From Sulfurisoma sp963709555 (GTDB lineage Bacteria > Pseudomonadota > Gammaproteobacteria > Burkholderiales > Rhodocyclaceae): DNA of 64,000 bases. Below are positions 56,798 to 64,000 of this stretch, piece after piece; within the stretch, counting starts at the first letter, position 1, and the number at the start of each line of letters is the position of its first letter. The stretch spans positions 434,001 to 498,000 of the forward strand of contig CAVPWR010000003.1 of NCBI GenBank assembly GCA_963709555.1. Reading direction: 5' to 3'. A program made the position numbers and the translations under genes. The notes beneath the pieces are model-generated. The model was not told the origin of the DNA. It made no database searches and saw only the letters and a list, made by a program, of their open reading frames with translations.

Positions 56798-57163
56798 TCA
56801 GTGGCTGCTGCCGAACGACGGATCCAGGGTGCCTTTCGGCAGCGGCAGCCCGGCGATGCGGCTGGCCTGGGCGATCGGGCCGCGCGGAAAAAGCTCGTAG
56901 AGGCGGCGGCGGTCAACATGGTCGAACAGCTTGTGCTCGAGGTCGCGAAGCAATGCGCCTGCAGTAACATTCCCGCCCTGATCCCGGAAGCGCTGGCGCA
57001 GGTAGAAGATCACCAGCCAGTGGTCGTCGTCGAGCTGCAATCCTTCAACTTCGGCCAGGCGTGCGGCCACCAGAGGCGACCAGTGGGCGAGGTCGTAGAA
57101 GTTGCCATCGGGATCGGTTCCTTCCAGACGCTGATTGACCAGGTATTTGTTGATGTCGAGCAT
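56798..57163 (-). CDS. DsrC/TusE-family protein lacking both cysteines (RspA-like)
   Basis: 121 aa with the DsrC fold pattern: NFYDLAHWSPLVAARLAEVE, DDDHWLVIFYLRQRF, LYELFPRGPIAQASRIAGLP. Where DsrC has QACK...PTGCV this has QASR...PKGT, so both redox Cys are absent and it cannot act as a sulfur carrier. Cys-less members have been named RspA and proposed as regulators. Strong ribosome site GGAGGAGA before 57163. No dsr or tus genes nearby. Confidence 0.8.
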   Translation of the reverse strand: MLDINKYLVNQRLEGTDPDGNFYDLAHWSPLVAARLAEVEGLQLDDDHWLVIFYLRQRFRDQGGNVTAGALLRDLEHKLFDHVDRRRLYELFPRGPIAQASRIAGLPLPKGTLDPSFGSSH

Positions 57164-57302
57164 GTCGGTTCTCCTCCGTTGGTGACGACGTAACTTATTG
57201 ATAGCAGGAATACCTGAGTAATCAAGTCGACATTTTGTGCGGTGCGGGCTGCCGTTAGAATCACAGGCTGGATGGCCATCCGGCCCCTTGCGGAGGAATG
57301 AC

Positions 57303-58502
57303 GTGGAAATCTTGCTGGCCTTCCTGGCTGGCCTGCTGCTCGGCGGCGGCGCCGTGGCCTGGCTGCTGATCGCGCGGGAGCGCGCCGTGCGCGAAGCCCG
57401 CGACCAGCTCGCCGACACCTTCAAGGCCCTGTCGGCCGAGGCGCTGGCCAGCAGCAACCGTTCCTTCCTCGAACTGGCGCAGGCCACGCTGGCGCGCGAG
57501 CAGGAGGTCGCGCGTGGCGAGCTGGAGCGTCGCCAGCAGGCCATCGGCGAGATGGTGGCACCGGTCAAGGTTACGCTGGAAAAGTTCGAGCAGCAGATCG
57601 GCGGCATCGAGAAGGCGCGGATCGAGGCCTATTCGACGCTGACCGAGCAGGTCAAGGGTCTGGCCGAATCGCAGGGCCAGTTGCGCACCGAGACGGCCAA
57701 CCTGGTCAAGGCGCTGCGTGCGCCGCAGACGCGCGGTCGCTGGGGCGAGATGCAATTGAAGCGCGTCGTCGAGATGGCCGGCATGCTCGACCACTGCGAC
57801 TTCTTCGAGCAGGAAAGCACGGACACGGAAGAGGGCCGGCTGCGTCCCGACATGATCGTCAAGCTGCCCGGCGGCAAGAACATCGTCGTCGACGCCAAGG
57901 CCCCGCTCGCGGCCTATCTCGACGCGCTGGAGGCGAAGGACGAACATGAACGCGCCCGCAAGCTCGCCGACCATGCGCGCCAGGTTCGCGACCACCTGAC
58001 CAAGCTCGGACGCAAATCCTACTGGGAGCAGTTCCAGCCCTCGCCGGATTTCGTGGTGCTGTTCCTGCCGGGCGAAACCTTCTACAGCGCCGCACTTGAA
58101 GCCGATCCCTCATTGATCGAATGTGGCGTCGACAGCCGCGTCATCCTCGCCACGCCCACCACCCTGATCGCCCTGCTGCGCGCCGTGGCCTACGGCTGGA
58201 AACAGGAGGCTCTCAACGACAATGCCCAGCGCATCTCGGCGCTCGGCCGCGAACTCTATGAACGCATGGCCGTGCTGGCCGACCACTGGGGCGCGGTCGG
58301 GAAGAACCTCGGCGAGGCCGTCGCGGCCTACAACAGGGCCGTGGGCTCGCTCGAAAGCCGGGTCCTCGTCAGCGCCCGGCGCTTTCGCGAACTGGGCGCC
58401 GCACCCGAAGGCAAGGAGATCCGCGATCTCGGTCCGGTCGATACCCAGCCGCGCGCCCTGCAGGGTGGAGAGGCGCCGTTGCCCACCCAAAAGCCGGAAT
58501 AG
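57303..58502 (+). CDS. rmuC: DNA recombination protein RmuC
   Basis: 399 aa. One N-terminal membrane helix (ILLAFLAGLLLGGGAVAWLL), a long coiled coil, then the RmuC nuclease-like domain: TRGRWGEMQLKRVVEMAGM, RPDMIVKLPGGKNIVVDAKA and DFVVLFLPGETFYSAAL. GTG start at 57303 with GGAGG 8 bases upstream. Divergent from the RspA-like gene. Confidence 0.93.
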   Translation: MEILLAFLAGLLLGGGAVAWLLIARERAVREARDQLADTFKALSAEALASSNRSFLELAQATLAREQEVARGELERRQQAIGEMVAPVKVTLEKFEQQIGGIEKARIEAYSTLTEQVKGLAESQGQLRTETANLVKALRAPQTRGRWGEMQLKRVVEMAGMLDHCDFFEQESTDTEEGRLRPDMIVKLPGGKNIVVDAKAPLAAYLDALEAKDEHERARKLADHARQVRDHLTKLGRKSYWEQFQPSPDFVVLFLPGETFYSAALEADPSLIECGVDSRVILATPTTLIALLRAVAYGWKQEALNDNAQRISALGRELYERMAVLADHWGAVGKNLGEAVAAYNRAVGSLESRVLVSARRFRELGAAPEGKEIRDLGPVDTQPRALQGGEAPLPTQKPE

Positions 58503-58532
58503 CGAGCATAATCACTCGCTAATATTCCTAAA

Positions 58533-58550
58533 GTCAGAGCCGACTCTGAC
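58533..58550 (+). promoter_or_regulatory. GTCAGAG-CCGA-CTCTGAC palindrome upstream of FadL-family gene
   Basis: Perfect 7-bp inverted repeat, 30 bp before the porin ATG, in the AT-rich 78-bp gap after rmuC. Could be an operator or a leader hairpin. A second, shorter repeat (AGCGAG/CTCGCT, 58501-58520) overlaps the rmuC stop and may end that transcript. Confidence 0.4.
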
Positions 58551-58580
58551 GACAATAAACAAGAAATTCGAGGAGACCGT

Positions 58581-60068
58581 ATGTTCGCCAAGCGTCTTGC
58601 CGTCCTGATCGGAGCGGCCTGCTCTTCCATGTCCGCATTCGCGACCAACGGCATGAACATGGAAGGCTACGGCCCCATCGCGCTGGGCATGGGCGGGGCA
58701 TCGATGGCCTACGACGTCGGCAACGCCGCGATGATCAACAACCCGGCCACGCTTGGCTTGGTCGCTCCCGGCACCAGCCGCCTGGCGCTGTTCGTCGGCG
58801 GGCTCGGGCCGGACGTCTCCTCCAATGGTCGCGATTCCTCGGCGACCTCCTTCGTGATGCCTGCGGCCGGCTACGTCAGCCGCGGCGACAGGTTCACTTG
58901 GGGCCTCGGCATGATGGCGCAGGGTGGCATGGGCGCCGAGTACAGCGATGGGCAGTTCTGGGGAACCTTGGCGCCGTCCTCGATGGTCGCGGCACCGAAT
59001 GTGAATATGGCCGAGGGGGTCGCTCGTCGCAACCTCTCCGAGGTCGGCGTCGGCCGCGTGCTGCTGCCGCTCGCCTATCAAGTGTCGGACACCTTCAACA
59101 TCGGCGGCAGCATCGATTTCGTCTGGGCTGGCATGGACATCCAATGGCTGGTCGACGGCGCGCATTTCGCCGACATGATGCCGGCGAGCGTCCCCGGCAC
59201 GACCCGGACCTTCGGTGCCGTCTCCGGCAGCATGGTCGACGGCTTTGCCGCCATGATGGGGGTGGGGCCAGGAAGAATTCAGGCCATCGGCTGGGGTTAC
59301 TTCGACTTCAACAAGGACGGCCAGTTCTACCAGAAGGCTACCGGCACCGGCTGGGCCGGCAACGTCGGCTTCACCTGGAAGGCCAGCCCGGCCCTGACCT
59401 TCGGCGGCGTCTATCACGCCAAGACCAATCTCGATGACCTGAAGACCGGTGGCGGCGGCGCGACGGTGAGCTTCAATGTCGACATGGGGGGGATGCCGCA
59501 ACCAGTCACGATTCCGGTCAAGGGCGAAATCACCATCAAGAATTTCCAGTGGCCCGAAACCTACGGCATCGGTCTCGCCTGGCAGGCCAGCGAGCGCTGG
59601 CTGCTCGCGGCCGATTACAAGCGCATCAACTGGTCCGACGTGATGAGCCAGTTCCGCATGGTCTTCAATGCCTCCGCCGGGCAGGCCGGCATGGCCGCCG
59701 GATTCTCGGGCACGCAACTGCGCCTCGACTACGAGCAGCAGTGGGAAGACCAGAACGCCGTCATGATCGGCGCTGCCTACAAGGCCACCGATGCGACGAC
59801 CCTGCGCTTCGGCGGAAACTTCGCCAACAATCCCGTGCCCGAGCGCTACTTGAGCCCGCTGTTCCCGGCGATCATCAAGAACCACCTGACCTTCGGCATC
59901 GACCATGCGATCGACAAGTCCTCGGTGCTCCATGCCGCGCTGAGCTATGCGCCCAAGGTCAGCGCCACCAATCAGTGGGGTACGGCCCTCGGCCTGCCGG
60001 CCACGGCCAACCAGTCGGTCAGCCACGAGCAGATCAACTGGCAACTCGCCTGGGGCTATCGCTTCTGA
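58581..60068 (+). CDS. FadL/OmpP1-family outer-membrane transporter
   Basis: 495-aa barrel for hydrophobic compounds such as fatty acids or aromatics. Signal peptide (MFAKRLAVLIGAACSSMSAFA) then the FadL-type start TNGMNMEGYGPIALGMGGAS with the N-terminal hatch, NPATLGL, and a C-terminal aromatic end (LAWGYRF). AGGAGA ribosome site upstream. Ends in a strong hairpin. Confidence 0.88.
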   Translation: MFAKRLAVLIGAACSSMSAFATNGMNMEGYGPIALGMGGASMAYDVGNAAMINNPATLGLVAPGTSRLALFVGGLGPDVSSNGRDSSATSFVMPAAGYVSRGDRFTWGLGMMAQGGMGAEYSDGQFWGTLAPSSMVAAPNVNMAEGVARRNLSEVGVGRVLLPLAYQVSDTFNIGGSIDFVWAGMDIQWLVDGAHFADMMPASVPGTTRTFGAVSGSMVDGFAAMMGVGPGRIQAIGWGYFDFNKDGQFYQKATGTGWAGNVGFTWKASPALTFGGVYHAKTNLDDLKTGGGGATVSFNVDMGGMPQPVTIPVKGEITIKNFQWPETYGIGLAWQASERWLLAADYKRINWSDVMSQFRMVFNASAGQAGMAAGFSGTQLRLDYEQQWEDQNAVMIGAAYKATDATTLRFGGNFANNPVPERYLSPLFPAIIKNHLTFGIDHAIDKSSVLHAALSYAPKVSATNQWGTALGLPATANQSVSHEQINWQLAWGYRF

Positions 60069-60078
60069 GCGATCTCTC

Positions 60079-60103
60079 GCCAGGCTCACGCTGTGAGCCT
60101 GGC
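60079..60103 (+). terminator. hairpin after FadL-family gene
   Basis: Perfect 11-bp stem GCCAGGCTCAC / GTGAGCCTGGC with a 3-base loop, 10 bp after the stop; no T-run follows. Confidence 0.6.
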
Positions 60104-60141
60104 AGGTCCGACAATGGCTTCCGTCATCCACGGAGGCTGTC

Positions 60142-60228
60142 ATGGACCACGAACAAACCGACGTCATCGTTTTCTGGATCACCGCTTTCGGCGGCCTGAT
60201 CGCGCTGTTGCTGCCGCGCTTCGCCTGA
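60142..60228 (+). CDS. 28-residue membrane peptide, unknown
   Basis: MDHEQTDVIVFWITAFGG followed by LIALLLPRFA: an acidic start, one hydrophobic helix and a basic end, with GGAGG 5-6 bases upstream of the ATG. It sits alone between the porin hairpin and the AddB-like gene. Looks like a translated single-pass small protein. Not recognised. Confidence 0.5.
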   Translation: MDHEQTDVIVFWITAFGGLIALLLPRFA

Positions 60229-60255
60229 GCATGCCCTCCGCCTATACTTCGGGCG

Positions 60256-62992
60256 ATGCCTGAAATCGTCCATGGCCTGGCCGGACTGGCGCAAGTCGCC
60301 GCCGGCGATCGGGCCACCATCCTCTGTGCGACCCATCGCCTGACGCGCGAGCTGCGCCAGGCGCATGGCCGTGCTCAGGCCGCGGCCGGGCTACTGCGTT
60401 GGCCGGCGCTCGAAACCGCCACCGTCGCGCAATGGTGCGCCGCCGTCGTGCGGCAGGCGTTGCTCGCGGGAGAACTGCCGGCCGAGCTGGCACCGCGGCT
60501 GATCCTCTCGGCGACGCAGGAACGCACGCTCTGGGAAGACGTCATCGTCGCCGCAGAAGGCGAGGGCGGCGGCGACTTCTACGACCATGCCGGCCTCGCC
60601 GCCGCCGCCGCCGAGGCCAATGCGTTGCTCGAGGCCTGGAAGCTGCGCCTGCCCGAGGATGCCGCTGCCGGCGACGGCGAGACCGCGCGCTTCCTCGCCT
60701 GGCGCGAGCGCTTCCGGCGCCGCTGCGCCGAACAGCGCTGGCTCGAGCCGGTGCGCGCCCTGGAGTGGCAGATCGACGCCATCGCCCGCGGCGCCTGGCG
60801 CATGCCCGCGACGGTCGCCTTCGCGGGCTTCGACCGGCTGCCGCCGCAGGAGGCGCGGCTCGCGCGCGTGCTGGCCCAGCGGGGCATCCGCGTGGTCGAA
60901 CTGCGCATGGAGATGGAGCGGCCGGGGATCGGCAGGCGTGCTCGCCTGTGCCGACCGCCTCGGCGAATGCCGTGCCGCGGCCGCCTGGGCCGCCCGGACG
61001 CTGCAGCAGACGCCCGACGCGCGTCTCGGCATCGTCGTGCCCGAACTCGGCGCCGTGCGCGAACAGCTCGCCGACCTCCTCGACGAGGCGCTGCAGCCGG
61101 GCGCCCTCGCGCCGGCGCGGGCCGAGGCGCCGCGCCCCTACGACTTCTCGCTCGGCACGCCGCTCGCGCGGGAGCCGCTGGTGAAGACGGCCCTCGAGCT
61201 GCTCGCCATCGCGACGGCACGCGGTCGCGTCGAGCAGGCGCGCCTCGGCGAACTGCTGCGCGGACCCTGCTGGTCGGCCACGGCCGAGAGCGACGCGCGT
61301 CATCGCCTCGAAGGCCGCATGCGCGAGAAGCTCGCGCCGGAGATCACGCTGGGTCGCCTGATCCGCTTCGCCCGGCGCCAGCAGGAAAAGGACGGCGGCC
61401 AGTCCCTGACGCGGCTGTTGCAGCATCTCGTGGCCGTGCATTCTTGGGAGCCGCCGGCAAGGCTGCTGCCCTCGCGCTGGGCGCAACGTTTCGGCGAACT
61501 CCTCGCCGCGGCCGGATGGCCGTCCGACCGGCCGCTTTCCAGCCGCGAATGGCAGGCGCGGCGGGCCTTCGATGAAGCGCTGGAGAGCCTGGCCGAACTC
61601 GATGTCGTGCTCGGGAAAGTCGGCGCTGGCGAGACGGTGATGCGGCTGCGCCGTGTCTGCGGGGAACGCATATTCCAGGTCGCCGCCGGCGCCGCGCCCG
61701 CGGTGCGGGTGCTGGGCCTGCTCGAGGCCGCGGCCGAGCCGCTCGACGGCGTCTGGGTCATGGGCATGAACGAACAGCTGTGGCCGCCGTTGCCGCGGCC
61801 CAACCCCCTGCTGCCGGCCGAGCTGCAGCGCCGCGCCGGCACGCCAAACGCCTCGGCCGAGGTGCAGGTCGAGTTTGCCCGCCTGGTGCAGCGGCGGCTG
61901 CTGTGCAGCGCGCCGCAGGTGGTGCTCTCCCATGCGAGCGCGGCGGAAGCCCGCGAGCAGCGGCCGAGCCCGCTGCTCGCGGGCTTGCCGCCGATCGACC
62001 TCGTGGCGCCGGTCGATCCGCTCGCCGGCCTCGCCGGAACGGGCGTGCTGGAATCGCTCGCCGACAGCCGCGCGCCCGCCGTCGGCCCCGGCGAGAAGGT
62101 CGCCGGCGGCACGGGCCTGCTCAGGGCGCAGGCGATCTGTCCGGCCTGGGCCTTCTACCAGTACCGGCTCGGCGCGCGCGCGCTGGAGGAACCGGTCGAG
62201 GGGCTCGATGCCATGGGGCGCGGCACGCTGCTGCATGCGGTGCTCGAACGCTTCTGGGCCGGGCGCGGTTCCGGCGAGCTGCTGGCGATGGATGCGGCGG
62301 CGCGTGCCGCGGCGATCGCGGCGGCGGTCGCCGCCGGCGTCGCCGACTTCGATGGCGCCCGTGAAGACCCGCTGCCGCCACGTTTCCGCGCCCTCGAAGC
62401 CGAGCGGCTGCAGCGCCTGGTCGCACAATGGATCGAGGTCGAAGCCGACCGTCCGGCACCGTTCCGCGTCGTCGCCTGCGAGCGCGAGATCGTGCTGGAG
62501 ATCGAGGGCATCGCCGTGCGGCTGGTGATCGATCGCATCGATGCCCTCGCCGATGGCCGCCTGCTGATCCTCGACTACAAGACCGGCCAGGTCAGCGCCG
62601 CGAGCTGGAACGATGCGCGCATCGCCGAGCCACAGCTGCCGATCTACGCCGCGCTGGCGACGGGCGACGAACTGGGCGGCGAGGTGTGCGGCGCCGCCTT
62701 CGCACGGGTGCGGCTCGACGAATGCGGCTTCGTCGGCATCGCGGCCGAGGGCGGCTTGCTGGCCAAAGTCGCCGGCATCGGCGACGATGCGGCGCGCAAG
62801 CTCTTTCCCGGCATCACGAGCTGGCCCGAACTCCTCGAGCACTGGCGCGCGAGCATCGCAGCCGTCGCCCGCGAAGTCGGCGAAGGCTGCGCGGCGGTGC
62901 GTTTCGCCGACGAGAAGGACCTCGCCTGGTGCGAAGTGCTGCCGCTGCTGCGCCTGGCGGAGCGCGGCGAGCAGTTCGAGGGGGCGGCGTGA
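60256..62992 (+). CDS. AddB-like PD-(D/E)XK nuclease, TIGR03623 type (frameshifted)
   Basis: ~911 aa; partner of a UvrD/RecB-like helicase in double-strand-break processing. An inactivated helicase-like N-terminal region (ATILCATHRLTRELRQAHGR; FAGFDRLPPQEARLARVLAQ) leads to the C-terminal nuclease with GRGTLLHAVLERFW, LVIDRIDAL and LLILDYKTG, the PD-(D/E)XK core. One extra base near 60930 shifts the frame, resuming AGVLACADRLGEC. Its stop overlaps the next GTG start. Contains a dispersed-motif copy. Confidence 0.85.
61613..61636 (+). repeat. dispersed GGGAAAAGTCGGCG motif, copy 9
   Basis: GGGAAAGTCGGCGCTGGCGA plus GACG, inside the AddB-like gene (encoding GKVGAGETV). Confidence 0.5.
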
Positions 62993-64000
62993 GCGCGACC
63001 GCGCTCGTGGCAGGCGAGCTGCTGGTCGCGGATACCGCCGCGCGCCGCCGCGCGCTCGAGCTCGGCTCCTTCATCGTCGAGGCGCCGGCCGGCGCCGGCA
63101 AGACGGAACTTCTGACGCAGCGCTACCTGCGGCTGCTTGCCTGCGTCGAGGCGCCCGAGGAGATCGTCGCCATCACCTTCACCAACAAAGCCGCCGGCGA
63201 GATGGCCAGCCGCATCCTCGACGAGCCTGCAGCGTGCCGCCGCCGGCGAGCAGCCCGAAGCGGCGCACAAGCGCATCACCTTCGATCTCGCCCGCGCGGC
63301 GCTGAAAGTCGGGGCGGAGCGCGGCTGGAATCTGCTCGAGCATCCGGGGCGGCTGCGCATCACCACCATCGACTCCCTGTGCATGAATCTGGCGCGGCAG
63401 ATGCCGCTGTTGTCGCGCTTCGGCAGCCAGCCGCGGCTGGCCGAGGACGCCTCGCGCCATTACGCGGAGGCCGCGCGCCGCACGCTGGCGCTGATCGCCG
63501 AGGATGGCGACCTGGCCGATACCGTCGCCGCGGCACTGCGCCATCTCGACAACGACGCGGTGCGGCTGGGGCTGCTGCTGGGCGAGATGCTGGCGCGGCG
63601 CGACCAGTGGTTGCGCCATGCCCTGGCCGCGCCCTCGCGCGCCGAGGCTGAAGACGGCTTCGCGCAACTCATCGGGCGCGAACTCGAACGCGCGGCCGCG
63701 GCCATCGACGCGCGGCGACAGGCCGCGTTGATGCCGGCCGCGCGCTACGCTGCCGCCAATCTGCCGCCCGAGTCGCCGCTGGCGCCGCTGCTCGAGTGGA
63801 CCGCGCCGCTGCCGCCGCGCGCGGACGCGCTGCCGCAATGGCGTGCGCTGGCCGCGCTGCTGCTCACCGGGGAGGGCGAGGCGCGCAAGCTCTGGAACAA
63901 GAACCTCGGCCTGCCGCCGGGCAAGGACAGCGACGTGCACAAGAAAGCGCTGGCGGCGGTGGCGCAGGAACTCGCCGCCGACGCCGCCGCGGCGCTGGCG
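62989..64000 (+). CDS. UvrD/RecB-like helicase-nuclease, AddA type (partial, frameshifted)
   Basis: N-terminal ~337 residues of a superfamily 1A helicase, cut by the window edge. Walker A VEAPAGAGKTELLTQRYLRL, motif Ia AITFTNKAAGEMASRIL and motif Ic-like LRITTIDSLCMNLARQMPLL are visible. GTG start overlaps the AddB-like stop (GTGA). One extra base near 63223 shifts the frame, with SLQRAAAGEQPEAAHKRITF as the continuation. Together with the preceding gene this forms an AddAB-like pair. Confidence 0.87.

Overview
The window is high-GC, almost wall-to-wall coding DNA with bacterial gene order. The rpsB-tsf-pyrH-frr-uppS-cdsA-dxr-rseP-bamA-skp-lpxD-fabZ-lpxA-lpxB-rnhB run, the ydbH-ynbE-ydbL trio, the TIGR03623-type AddB-like nuclease, class I fumarase and FNR/ANR-type signals point to a Gram-negative betaproteobacterium. 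Rhodocyclales or a close relative is my best guess, from gene content only. I saw no rRNA, tRNA, CRISPR array, transposase or phage gene.

Layout. 1-3.4 kb: partial UMF1-type MFS transporter (-), divergent from a FimV/HubP-like protein. 3.5-5.8 kb: DUF3141 PHA-synthase-like hydrolase behind an FNR-type box. 6.1-10.8 kb: an unusual three-gene cluster (acetolactate-synthase-like ThDP enzyme, unrecognised GT-A-like protein, phenylacetate-CoA-ligase-like enzyme). 10.8-23.2 kb: soluble CZB chemoreceptor, ETF-quinone oxidoreductase, thioesterase, acetoacetyl-CoA synthetase, a flavin-reductase remnant, an outer-membrane protein, and a leftward block of UPF0149, HNH, FAH-family, cNMP-binding protein, glnD and map. 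23.3-37.5 kb: translation / isoprenoid / phospholipid / lipid A / outer-membrane assembly superoperon ending in rnhB. 37.5-45.7 kb: CopD-like protein, a SenB-type glycosyltransferase, a SpoU methyltransferase, NfeD + SPFH protein, the YdbH-YnbE-YdbL lipid bridge, a PolB-type exonuclease and a Met-rich secreted protein. 45.7-50.5 kb (-): P-loop ATPase + class III cyclase, murI, two repeats, fumarase, YqhA. 50.6-56.7 kb: acs, a sensor/exonuclease fusion, a CBS-DUF294 nucleotidyltransferase and Hsp15, typical of acetate-regulation neighbourhoods. 56.8-64 kb: Cys-less DsrC-like protein, rmuC, a FadL-family porin, a 28-residue membrane peptide and an AddB/AddA-like repair pair running off the end.

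Two things colour the whole window. First, at least ten conserved genes, including essential bamA, carry one-base frameshifts, most looking like single-base insertions. This looks like consensus error, so broken genes are annotated as whole loci with the shift position. Second, several repeats are visible: a ~27-bp dispersed motif (nine copies), a 104-bp element with 18-bp perfect inverted ends, and an 81-bp in-frame insertion flanked by 10-bp direct repeats in the 5' end of rnhB. The most promising undescribed material is the 6.1-10.8 kb cluster, the rnhB insertion, the dispersed motif and the ATPase-cyclase pair.
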